Part shown: positions 1 through 9,370 of the stretch, in pieces | Position numbering within the stretch: the stretch's first letter is position 1 | How the letters are laid out: every line of letters begins with the position of its first letter | Assembly: GCA_001510575.1 (NCBI GenBank) | Contig: LNGK01000006.1 | Span: 186,001 to 250,000 of the forward strand | Source of the DNA: Knoxdaviesia capensis | Lineage: Eukaryota; Ascomycota; Sordariomycetes; Microascales; Gondwanamycetaceae | Direction: 5' to 3' | DNA length: 64,000 nucleotides | The notes under the pieces: generated by a model | Database searches by the model: none | Told to the model about the DNA's origin: nothing | Seen by the model: only the letters and a program-made list of their open reading frames with translations | Made by a program: the position numbers and the translations under genes

Positions 1-572
1 CCAATGCAACCAGCCAACACAGATTTGGGCCTGGAAGCGGTCCTCGATGTACTTCGTTTCATTTTCGATGACGGTGAGCAGCTTCGGGAGCTGGCCGGAG
101 ATTTCGAGGGCTTTTGATCCGGCTCCAGTGGTTGGTCGTGCTGCCGATGACGCATCGGCCACAGCTTGTGTAGCTTGAGAAATGCTCGCTTCGATTTCGG
201 CGGTCAGGGTAAGGCCTATACAGCAAAGCAAATCGAAACATGTTAGATGGAAACAAAGGCCGGGATCCCCATTTAGACATTGCCGCACAGATCATTGATC
301 GCCGGAACTATGACGTTGTATATTGTGTCCACATAAGAGAGAAAGCGGAAGGGGGAGACGAACAAGATCGGTCCGGAGCATGTTTCCGAACCTTCCTCAC
401 CATTTCGGGAATGGCCGCCCAGTTGCCTTCGCATCGGGCATTGTCGAGATTCGTGAGGTAGAGTTGAGCTTTCGAGGACTAAGGTATATAACAGAAGCAC
501 AGTACTGAGATCAGCATTACGACAAAGCTTAGAGATGGTTTTAACCGCCGTAGACGCTGCTCTTACCGTCAT
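1..572 (-). CDS. YPP1: YPP1/TTC7-like protein, 5' end only
   Basis: The gene runs off the left edge; only its N-terminus is present. Predicted exons on the minus strand are 567-572 (ATG ACG only), 364-478 and 1-215. The splice signals are GTAAGA/CTTAG and GTTCGT/TATAG. Joined, the N-terminus has SSKAQLYLTNLDNARC, then RKVRKHAPDRSC, then LTLTAEIE, and ends at the edge in a hydrophobic/aromatic CVGWLHW. That layout resembles fungal Ypp1, the TTC7 homologue, a TPR scaffold. In yeast, Ypp1 holds the phosphatidylinositol 4-kinase Stt4 with Efr3 at the plasma membrane. The identification rests on N-terminal pattern memory; the TPR region lies outside the window. The 6-nt first exon and the GTTCGT donor are unusual, but they are needed to join the conserved pieces in frame. 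Confidence 0.66.
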
Positions 573-1423
573 GTTTGAGGACTGCAGCAGGCCTTAACTG
601 CCTACAAATGGCGGAGGCGCACAAAATGCGAGAGAAGGATTCAGGAGGGTGCAAAACGTGGCTGAATCAAGGAATCTTGACGGCGATGTTACAGCACTGT
701 TCCGGTCATTGTTTTGGAAAGACAGCGTTACAAGAGATAAAGTGAGTGACTAGAGCCACTCAACGTTTTATTTGGCACAGAATTGGATGAGGGAGAGGAA
801 AATGTCAGACGGTGAAATCGATGTGAGGTTTGGTTCGAAGCTGAAAGGAGACTTGCATGTGGGAACTTTGAAGTCGCAAAAAAAGTTGGGACGTAATCAA
901 ACGCCAGCCACAAACCCTAGGAGCGAAGCCCCTTCGAACCCACTAACCCTAACGAGCTTTTGCGTGAAGCTTCAGGTTCTGAACGCTTCCCGCAACACGT
1001 GTTTTCCATTTCTCCTCTTCGTGTTTTTTCTCTGGTCTTATGCATGCATTATATGCCATCTAGTCAAATCAGCCATGACAAGTTGACAACTCCGACTTCA
1101 CGTGAGTTGTATATGAGTACGGATGGTTATTTTCGTCCCAGCAGATGAGAATCTTCAGGGGCCCGGAAAGGGGCCCGGAAACGCGGCCTGTTGGTGGCTT
1201 TCCCGCTCCCGCCTCAAAATGAACGGAGACGTGCATGCAAACGGAAACCTGTCTCAGATTCACAACTTATCTATACCAAACAAATCGCGGAGAATCTCTT
1301 CCCCATCCCGTCTATCATTTCCACCACAAGATCCATGCCCGACAACGGCGTCAATATTCCGATTTGTCCCTGTCTCGCCCCTGTCCAGGCCTTGCATCTC
1401 CCTGCCTGTACGCGCCGAGCGCT
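573..1423. promoter_or_regulatory. Intergenic: YPP1 promoter and 3' flank of the next gene
   Basis: No convincing coding sequence. It lies upstream of YPP1 (minus strand) and downstream of the minus-strand gene ending at 1424. It contains telobox-like motifs AACCCTAG (about 912) and CTAACCCTAAC (about 943-953). No clear TATA box or terminator was identified. Confidence 0.5.
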
Positions 1424-2851
1424 TCATCGCGGCGTCCGGCGCCTATCTTCTTCAGCTTTAGCTTCTTTAGCCACCCACTCCTCGTCCTTTCGCTGCGCGA
1501 GATATTTGAGGGGCGCCCGAAACCCTAGTACCCAACGCTTGTGAACGAGCCGACGGGCTTTTCTGGGTCTTCTTTTATCCTCGATCCGTATCACCAGTGT
1601 GTGGTTGTTGTGGTCTCGCTTCGCTACCGTTTCATGCTGTTCTTCCCGGCACTGTAATGACAGTCGAGCAGCCCCCTCGATTTTTATCGTCAGACCGGGG
1701 AAAGTACTCCTGGCCTCGGGGCCTGGCACAGGAGAAGCTTCTGTTGGCAGATTGACTGGTATGACGACTGGGGCGGCACGTGGGGATGTGGCTGAAGGGA
1801 CTGGATTCTCTGTCTTGGGGACGGTATCCAACGCTTGGCCTGGACCTGTGGTGTTGCCCACTTTCTCATGAGCCCAATGCTTCCCAACCCCAAGAGCACC
1901 ATCCCATTCACGCCTCCACACTCCATCTTCAATCCAAGCATCTTTGACGCCCTCGTAGGCCAACTCATTGATATCTGGAGACCGGTCCGGTGGTTCGTGG
2001 TCGATATTGTCCTGGACCCATCGACATTCTTGCAAGAACTGATACTCAAACTGCCGATTGGCATAAGAAGCTGCTGGATCGCGAACTTTGGCGCGCTGAC
2101 GAAAGATCCTCTTCCCGATCACCGGATTTATAGGTGGTAAGGCTTCCCCGGTTGCGCAAGGAGGTGTTGAGTTAGGAGAACGTGAAAGACGTCGAGAACG
2201 CGATCGCAAGCCGATGTCACAAGGCGGAGGGATATCTGGGGCAGTGGGTATAGAATCACCCTCTTCATGCCCCCATACAGCTCCCTGGACAATCACACTG
2301 GCGACTGAATCTCCGTGGACGGTTGAATATGTGATTGGATCAAATGCCCCACGAAATGGAGCAGCGTAAATGCGGTCCTGATGCCACTGCCACCTAAGCG
2401 TCATTGGATGGCTATCCGGGGGCCAAGCTGGGCCCCATTGGTTGGACCAAATTCCCTGCTCAATCCATCGGCCACGGACGTTGTTCTCCGCGTTTGCCAA
2501 GAGATCGCTAGACATATCATACGGCAGAGTCAGGTTTCTGCCGGTGATGTGACGGTCGAATTGGTACTCCAGTCGCTTGATCTCGCGCCGGACTTGAGAT
2601 CTAAACTGAGCCTGGGGGGATGTTCTGATCTCATGAAAACACTCTGATTCATCATCAGAGATAGGGCTTGGGGGCGAACTGTCTGTTGTTCCACACACTG
2701 ATTGGGCAGGTGAGGCTGACGAACCTTGATACGGCGATGGGGGTTCATCCAGGGCCATTAGAGAGCACACCCGCGAAATTGAGAGGATAGGGTGGTTGTG
2801 TACAACCTCAGTGTCGTCAGGTCGAGCCAGGTCTCTGGAAGTAGCCGTCAT
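1424..2851 (-). CDS. Protein of unknown function with duplicated Trp-rich module
   Basis: Single-exon gene, 475 aa. The frame stays open upstream to a GTG, but the first ATG is at 2851, so I start there. I do not recognise the family. The sequence contains two similar modules, about residues 94-140 and 269-317. Each begins with EYQF and, after 30-33 residues, ends in a W-I-E-x-G-[IV]-W-x3-W signature (RWIEQGIWSNQW and AWIEDGVWRREW). The linker between them is Ser/Arg-rich (RSRSRRLSRS) and the N-terminal 90 residues are low-complexity and acidic/Ser-Pro-rich. The C-terminus is very basic (KRRPRKARR). No signal peptide or membrane segment is apparent, so a nuclear or cytosolic location is plausible. 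The gene diverges from the FHA kinase across a 661-nt shared promoter. Coding status is supported by length, by the internal repeat and by the absence of frame breaks. Confidence 0.7.
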   Translation of the reverse strand: MTATSRDLARPDDTEVVHNHPILSISRVCSLMALDEPPSPYQGSSASPAQSVCGTTDSSPPSPISDDESECFHEIRTSPQAQFRSQVRREIKRLEYQFDRHITGRNLTLPYDMSSDLLANAENNVRGRWIEQGIWSNQWGPAWPPDSHPMTLRWQWHQDRIYAAPFRGAFDPITYSTVHGDSVASVIVQGAVWGHEEGDSIPTAPDIPPPCDIGLRSRSRRLSRSPNSTPPCATGEALPPINPVIGKRIFRQRAKVRDPAASYANRQFEYQFLQECRWVQDNIDHEPPDRSPDINELAYEGVKDAWIEDGVWRREWDGALGVGKHWAHEKVGNTTGPGQALDTVPKTENPVPSATSPRAAPVVIPVNLPTEASPVPGPEARSTFPGLTIKIEGAARLSLQCREEQHETVAKRDHNNHTLVIRIEDKRRPRKARRLVHKRWVLGFRAPLKYLAQRKDEEWVAKEAKAEEDRRRTPR

Positions 2852-3512
2852 TTTCACTGATGATGTCGAGTCTTAGGAACTGATGCGATTGCCAATGTCG
2901 AGTTGACGACATGGCAAGATGGTAAAGCGCATGCCAACACGGGAAACGGGGCAGTATTTAAGGACAAAGAAAAGAGGCGGATCAAGGAACCGGTCAATAC
3001 ATGAGGCATCATTTCGCCTACGCCCAGAATCCAGACACCTAAACACATCGGCAAGAATTGAAGTTGGCGAGAATAGAGAAACAAAAAATGGTCGCCATAC
3101 CGGAGGCCACAGGCGCTTATAGTCATGTGATCTTTGATAAGAGCAACGCGGTTTAGGCGCCAGATCTCTCGACCACAGATATTACCGCGCGCCCAATCTG
3201 AGACGGCCGAAGTCTGCAGGTGGCTGTGCTGTGGTTTCATTCCCTCCTTGATATATGCTTCAGGGCATCTACAACCGCTCGGTTTCAACGGAAGCCATGA
3301 TTGGTTGCAATGCCATCCCACCATCAGGCCGTCGAGTGCGGCAACACATATATAGTGGTACCGACGGCGGCCTCTTCCCGCGGTCGTCCTGAATGATGGC
3401 CCACGAAGTCACACACACATCACGATCATCCTTCATAGCGGCTCCCCTCCGGCCGGATCTCATCCAGTCTACCTTCATTATCAAGTCCCAACACCCTAGC
3501 TCGACCCTTACA
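2852..3512. promoter_or_regulatory. Divergent promoter: unknown Trp-module gene / FHA kinase
   Basis: A 661-nt shared upstream region between the minus-strand gene starting at 2851 and the plus-strand kinase starting at 3513. TATA-like ACATATATAGTG lies near 3345-3356, about 160 nt upstream of the kinase start. No conserved ORF is seen. An in-frame upstream ATG for the kinase at 3393 would extend it by 40 residues; those residues do not look domain-like. Confidence 0.45.
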
Positions 3513-5223
3513 ATGGACCGAGAACCTCACGCGCTTACGCTCTTCTCTCTCGTTCCCTCAAATCCTCGGACCCGGAAAGTCCTCGATATTCCAGACAATG
3601 CTCACTTAGTGTCAGAGTCTATGTACGATGGCCTACCATTTCGCGGGTTCGATATTGGCTTTCACATTGGATCCGAATCTCGATATACCTTGGCCACCGT
3701 TGGGCGCTGTGGTGATATTATCGTCACCGGGCAAAATGTTTCTCGTATCCAGTTTTCTATCGAGATTGACCCGGTCAGCAACGAGTGTGTGGTAGTAGAT
3801 CGGTCATCCGGCAGGTCCACCAAATTTTTTGGACCGGACTCGTACTCATTCCTCCCAAACCAACCGATTCGCAAGGTCCTGATCGACCGGAATGTCAACC
3901 TGGAACTGGGTTTTGGAGGCCCAACGTGTGACCTTTACGAGTTCAAGTTACATTGGCATGATCGCCGCAATCTCAACATCCCGGAACTTCTCAAGAATCG
4001 CGAAAATCCCGCCCGATACGCTGTTACTATCAGCGAGCCGCCGGACTCACTACCCGCGGGCCCGACCACCAGAATGCACGCTGCTGGCGGAGAACGAAAA
4101 GTCAGATATTCAAGGCGCGAGCTTTTGGGCAAAGGCGCGTTTGGCGCCGTTTGGGAGGTCGTCGACGTTGACTCCTTCAAAACCCTTGCTGTAAAGAAAG
4201 TGAAACGCCCAAAAACCGACTCTTACGATTACATTGCTCTGAAGCGGGAAGTTGGTATTCTCAGCACGCTTGTTCATGTAAGGCGAATCTTCTCTCACTA
4301 TTTTCCCTGTTGTATAACCCCGCATGTCTTCATGACCAGCTTTACTGACCTTTGACTCGCAGAACAACATCATTGCCTGTAGGGGAGTTCAGTGGGATGG
4401 CGACTTTGTTGATATTCTGATGGATATGAAAGAAGGGAATGTCCAGAGCTTGATCAAACAAGACGTCTATGTTGGCGATCCCTCCTTGACAAAACCACTA
4501 CTTCACCAAATGCTCAAGGCGCTTGACTACCTTGCTTACAACGGCTTGGTTCACCGGGATATAAAGCCCGAGAACATTCTCTTCTCTGCTTGCGACACAT
4601 GGCAAGACCCGAACCTTTACCAACTCTCAGATTTTGGTCTCGCCAATGCTGTATCTCAGGCCAGATCTTTTGCTGGGACGGAGTATTTCATGGCCCCAGA
4701 ACTGCAGAAGCAGGAACCGCAAACGCCGAAAATGGACGTCTGGTCTCTGTTTTTAACCATCGCTTATGCCCTGAATGCGGGCAATATTCGCTTCAAGAAT
4801 TGTGAAACGCTCCAGGGCCGAATTTTAGCCGCCCAAGAGGCAACCAAACATCCAAACCTTCGTCCGCTGTGGCAGATGGTTGAAGTTGATCCAGAGCAGC
4901 GGGCATCCGCAGCCGATATCTTAGATGGGATGTTTGACGGCCAGGGGCGTACGACCCCAAGAATTCCTACCAGAAACCCTACCGGAAACCCTTTCACGAC
5001 GCCTACCTCTAGGAGCCCGCGGCGATCGCCGCTCCCAGCTCCAGCGCAGATACGGCCAGTTGCTCGGCCAAGTCCAGCCACTGATACTCGCCGTCGAGAA
5101 CCCAAAAAGGGGGTTGAAGAACGGGGCCGACGGGCTGTGGGTCACGATCCCAAAGCGCCGCGAGTCATACATGGGGTTGTGATGAGGGGCACCCAACCCA
5201 ATGATGGAATGAATACAAGGTGA
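3513..5223 (+). CDS. FHA-domain serine/threonine protein kinase
   Basis: Exons 3513-4277 and 4363-5223 (GTAAGG donor, TCGCAG acceptor, phase 0) give 541 aa. Residues about 45-148 form an FHA-like phosphothreonine-binding domain, with GR at 64-65 and the SR of VSRIQFSI at 77-78. The kinase domain follows from about 200: glycine loop LGKGAFG (205-211), AVKK lysine K228, catalytic HRDIKPEN (319-326), DFG (345-347), APE (366-368) and the DVWS motif. All catalytic residues are intact. The C-terminal ~90 residues are Pro/Arg/Thr-rich and disordered-looking. N-terminal FHA plus C-terminal kinase resembles the Rad53/Cds1/Mek1 checkpoint architecture, but the match is loose and many fungi carry lineage-specific FHA kinases, so I do not assign an orthologue. 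The start at 3513 has a good context (ACAATGG). An upstream in-frame ATG at 3393 is an alternative. Confidence 0.88.
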
Positions 5224-5727
5224 GCACCGTATTCCAGTGCCAATACATTACTCAATCGTTGGAAATCTGGTCTCGGGTGGGCTGCCACGGAGGGTCCATA
5301 TGTCATATAGTTTGGAATTTAAACAGGTTCATAGAAAACTCAATTGCCGCTGCTGAATGATTTCTCTAAACAACAAAGCCTGTGACATGATCACATCTAA
5401 GAAATCTGATAGTCAAGCAGCACTGAACGTTGGATCAAGCCCCTAACCCTAAGTAACAATCGTGGCTCAGGAGCGAAGGACTAGCGTGAAGTTTGCCGCA
5501 AGCTTCGGTGAGTAGATTTAACCCTAATTCTCACCGAGAACCCCAGAAAAAAAAAAGAGAGCCATTGAAAAACTTTCGATGTTCATCCAAAAACTGAAAT
5601 TGATCAAATCTCAACACAACACATTCTTTCCTCGTCAGATTCTTCCAAACGCTGTCACCAGGATACCAGAAACTTCATTTGAGACCCGACTGACACAAAC
5701 CCTTATTTGGCCCATATTCCCGCTTCA
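5224..5727 (+). promoter_or_regulatory. RIX1 promoter with two teloboxes
   Basis: 504 nt between the kinase stop and the RIX1 start. It carries CTAACCCTAAG (about 5443-5453) and TTAACCCTAATT (about 5516-5527), both telobox-like. An A-rich tract lies near 5550-5558. No coding sequence seen. Confidence 0.5.
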
Positions 5728-8116
5728 ATGTCTCTTCCACCAGAACTCCGGCTGCTCTGCCGGCTGCTAACAACGACGCCGCCGGTCCGTTTGCCGCGGA
5801 TGCTCCCAACGCTCTCAGATTATGTGTTTTGCTGCCGGACTGTGCTGTCATCGGCCCACGACTCCAAAACGAAAACGTCCAGTGAGCTCGCCGGTCTTGT
5901 GCACAAGCTGAAGACCATCATCACCACCCTCTTGAACGGCAAGACTGCCCAGGGCCGGCTTGTCGGCGTTGCTCTTGTCAAGGCGGTCATTGATTGCGGC
6001 GGGTGGGAGTGTCTCAGAACGTCGGAGCCGTGGGCTCGTGGCCTGTTGGCCGTGATTCAGGTAGGACCTAACCCCCAAACCCATCGATTATGCTGCGGGT
6101 CTCTAACCTTTTAGATTTGAACAGAGACATGACCCGGTCCGGTCAAGAGAACTTGCGGTGGTGGGCCTGACGCGGATATACTCCCTGGTTCACGGCTACC
6201 AGACCCTCGTGCGCGAGATTGCCACTCCCACCATCCCGGCTTTTGCCACAGCCTGCCTGCAGCTAGCTAAGCCGAACGGCCAGGCCACGGGAAAGGCCGC
6301 AAAGGAATCAGTCCCGTTAGGTGTTGTCGAGACCGTGTGCGAAGCCTTTAGTATCCTTGTCCCGCTGTACCCGGCCACCTTCCGCCCATTCGCGAACCAA
6401 ACCAAGCAGCTTGTGCGGCCGTACATGGCCCCCGCGGGCATCGAAGAGCTCCCAGTTCCTGAAACCCTGCAGCGGAGTGCCCGGCGACTGGCTGTTTCAC
6501 TCCACTTCACGTCTCCCAAGAACGGCGGCAGCGATGACTGGACGCAGTTCATGCAGAGTGCCCTGTCCCAGGCCCATGCTACCGCCGACCAGCTGTTCCG
6601 GCCGATTGTTGAGGCGTGGGAGCCGCGCTACGACTACACGCGGTCCCGGATCAACTTCGACAACGACCCAAGCGGCGGAAGCGCCGATGATGTCACCAAG
6701 CTGCCTGCGTGGACTGGTGTCCTGGCGGGTGGCCGCCGGCTGGTTGGCTTGTTTGGTGTTCTGGCCGACAGTCTCCGGTGTCCGACAGCCGCAGCCGTGC
6801 ACGTCCCGCTAGGCGAGCTTTTGGACCTTGTCACGCGTGTATCTCTCGTCTCCCGCCCGTCCCCGAAGACCCAGACGTGGGAGCAGACGCTGGAGATCAA
6901 CCCGGCATCGGGCCGCGATGAGCGAGACGAGCTTTGGAGCAGCATTCCCCAGATTCACACCGCCGCATTAGACCTAGTCCTCGTTCTTTCTGATTGCCTG
7001 GGCCGATCTTTCACTCCGCTGGCCCGCGAGGTTACCGAAGATACGCTTCGCATTCTCGCCTCGGGCAGTGCAATTTCTGCTGTCCGGCACCGATCCTACG
7101 CTGTTCTCGACCGAATGCTCCGGCTCAACGGTCCCACGCTCTCCAAGCATGTGGTTTCCTCGTCCTTAGACAATGCCATGAAGGCTGTCTGCCGGGACTT
7201 GCAGATGGCCGCGGGTGTTCTACGACAGGATAACGCCCCGCCTGTGACGTCCGGTGGTAACCTAGAAATCAAGAAGACCGGAACTGCCGCGAGCGCCGAC
7301 CTCTACCTTCAGAAGCCTACAGAAGTCAGTCAGACTCTGCCGAAGGCTCCTCTCAGCGGTGATCACCTGGTCGCCGCACAAACCCTGCTCGTCACCTTCT
7401 ACGCCGCCCTCCCGCAGTCGTACATATCGCCAGTCATGCGAGGCCTGCTGGATAAAACCGCAATCCTCATCAACAACCGCGACGCAATGCTTGCGAGTGT
7501 GCTTAATCCGTTTATCGATGGAAATGGACGCCAGTACCCCAGTCTTCTGCCGTTCCTGGCCAACCAGTTTCCCCAAGACTCGAGCCTCGAAGTGCTCTTT
7601 GCCAATAGCCGGAACATTGCAGTCAATGGTGACAGCATTGCGTCTTTCGCGTCCGTGAATCCGCTGGTCGAGGAAGAGTCTGTCGAAGACAACGCTGCCA
7701 GTGAAGAGGATGACGAGCCTGTCGAAGAGGCTCCCGAGGAGACGAAGGAGGTTCAAAACGGCAGCGTTGGTGTCGCAAACGGAGACAAGAATCCGTTCAA
7801 GACTATCAGCCACCAGCCGTCGAAACCGGAGGTGCCGGCAGCCTCTATATTTGGCGCTGCCCCGACTTCCCCGATTAAACGGAAACTCGACGACGTCTCG
7901 TCGTCTGAGACAGCTAAAAAGAAGGTGGACACTGGAAAACAACCGGATGAGCATGTGGGTCCGACAATGGTGTTGGTCGGTGAGCGGACCGAGAAGCCTG
8001 TGGCAGATGTGAAGTCGGCAGTGCCCAGCAAGGATACCGAAGAGGATGAGGATGATGATGACGATGACGATGCCAGCATTCATCTGAATATGGAGATGGA
8101 CAGTGATTCGGACTGA
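5728..8116 (+). CDS. RIX1: Pre-rRNA-processing protein Rix1 (PELP1 family)
   Basis: Exons 5728-6060 and 6125-8116 (GTAGGA/AACAG, phase 0) give 774 aa. The N-terminus MSLPPELRLLCRLL, then LVHKLKTIITTLLNG, GGWECLR and, after the intron, LTRIYSL..YQTLVREI, is the conserved Rix1 N-terminal helical-repeat region. Family knowledge: Rix1 with Ipi1 and Ipi3 forms a complex that joins Rea1/Mdn1 on nucleoplasmic pre-60S particles and supports ITS2 removal. The C-terminal third is low complexity: Glu-rich (about residues 625-660), a basic KRK patch, and a terminal Asp run followed by DSDSD. Length is typical of filamentous-fungal Rix1. It is convergent with the WW-domain gene downstream. Telobox motifs upstream fit a ribosome-biogenesis regulon. 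Confidence 0.92.
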
Positions 8117-8479
8117 GGAGGAAAAGGGTTTCTGAAGCGGGCCTACGTTATGAAATGTATGTAACCTCTATTGAATACCATGAAAAAAGTTCTTAGGAAC
8201 TGCAACTAAGAAAAACACCAAATGTCCCGCCATTCCATATGTACAAGCAAAAACAAAAATCGAGGATAAGATCCTCCATTCCAGCGAAACAAAACCAAGG
8301 CGGAATCTCTTATCGGCTTAGCCTTGTCTTAAACACAGACAGAAGCAACCCGAAGATGTAACGCCTCCCAAATGCATTTCAACAAAGACGAAAAAAAAGA
8401 AAATAGAAATATCGCAGCAATCTGCGAGAAAGAAACATCGAGATCGTAGAGAAAGGGGATAAAGAGAATCCGGGTGCGC
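8117..8479. other. Convergent 3' intergenic
   Basis: 363 nt between the stops of RIX1 (+) and the WW-domain gene (-). It is A-rich, with AAAAAAGAAAATAG near 8391, and has no coding sequence. It presumably contains both polyadenylation regions. Confidence 0.5.
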
Positions 8480-9370
8480 TTAATCACGAAGCCACGCCCG
8501 ACGGCGCTCTTCCTTCTTCGCCCGCCGTTTCTCCTTGAACTGCTTCAGCTCGGTCTTGGACGGCTTCTTGCCCGACCGCTCAGCTTTGAGGCTGCGGCCG
8601 TTATGCAGATTAGCAGCCGCGTCCACATCAAAGAACGCATGCATCTGCCGCCGCGCCTTGGCCTCGTCGCTGTGATTCTCCGGCCCAGTGCCAGGCTCGG
8701 CGAGCTGGCCGGTGCGCCGGTTGAACGTTACGGTTGCGGCGTGCACGGCGGCTGCGGCGGCTGCGCTGTCTATGCTCAGGGTGGCGGGGTCGCGGAGTGG
8801 GTTTCCCGAGCTGTCAAGCTTGGCGTACCACGCGTCCGGGTCGTAGTTCCCGTGTATCGCGGGGTTGTACCCTTGTATCACCGGCGGTGGTGGTACAAGC
8901 GGTTCCGGGTCACTGGGCCCGGGTGCCGCCGATGTGGCAGCCCCGGTATCGGCGCCGGTGGGGACCCGCGGGTTCTCGAACTGCTCTTGGCCGGTGATGC
9001 GGTTGAAGAAGATGTATTGCTGCGACGGGTAGTCCCACCGGTAGTCCCAGCCGTCATCTTCTCCTTGCTCCTCCGGAGCAGGCTCGGCAGGAAGGGGCGG
9101 CGCACTGTCGTCGGTCGAGGTTGTGTCTGCTGCTGTCGCTTCTGGGACCGGTTCGTCCGGCAGGGGAGGGTTTGCGGGCTCAGCCTCGTCGTCCGACTCG
9201 GGACCAGAACTGGCCTCGGACCGGTCGCTGCCTGGGTCGTTTGCGGGAGATTGCACGTCTAGCCTCCTAGGTTGGTCGGGAGATTCGGAGCCGGCGCTCG
9301 CGGATCTGGCCCCGGCATCTTTGGGCGGCGTGGCAGACCGCTCGGGTTGGGGGCTTTGGTCGCCAGACAT
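8480..9370 (-). CDS. WW-domain protein with basic C-terminus
   Basis: Single exon, 296 aa, starting at ATG 9370 (MSGDQSPQPE). The N-terminal ~100 residues are acidic and Pro/Ser-rich. A WW-like module occupies about 108-137: DYRWDYPSQQYIFFNRITG then QFENP. The first signature Trp and the aromatic strand are present, but the second signature Trp is replaced by Phe (F131). Downstream is NPAIHGNYDPDAWYAK. The C-terminal FFDVDAAAN block and a Lys/Arg-rich helix ending in RRRAWLRD are features I associate with a conserved fungal WW protein of unknown role. WW modules bind proline-rich ligands; the F substitution may weaken that. A nuclear/RNA-processing role is only an inference from the basic tail. 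Confidence 0.82.
   Translation of the reverse strand: MSGDQSPQPERSATPPKDAGARSASAGSESPDQPRRLDVQSPANDPGSDRSEASSGPESDDEAEPANPPLPDEPVPEATAADTTSTDDSAPPLPAEPAPEEQGEDDGWDYRWDYPSQQYIFFNRITGQEQFENPRVPTGADTGAATSAAPGPSDPEPLVPPPPVIQGYNPAIHGNYDPDAWYAKLDSSGNPLRDPATLSIDSAAAAAAVHAATVTFNRRTGQLAEPGTGPENHSDEAKARRQMHAFFDVDAAANLHNGRSLKAERSGKKPSKTELKQFKEKRRAKKEERRRAWLRD

Noticed and set aside
2854..3324. 156-codon minus-strand frame upstream of the Trp-module gene
   Set aside because: Non-ATG frame start region, Cys/Trp/His-rich random-looking composition, and it occupies the divergent promoter.
8474..9262. 262-codon open frame on the plus strand
   Set aside because: Antisense to the WW-domain gene, with no recognisable pattern.
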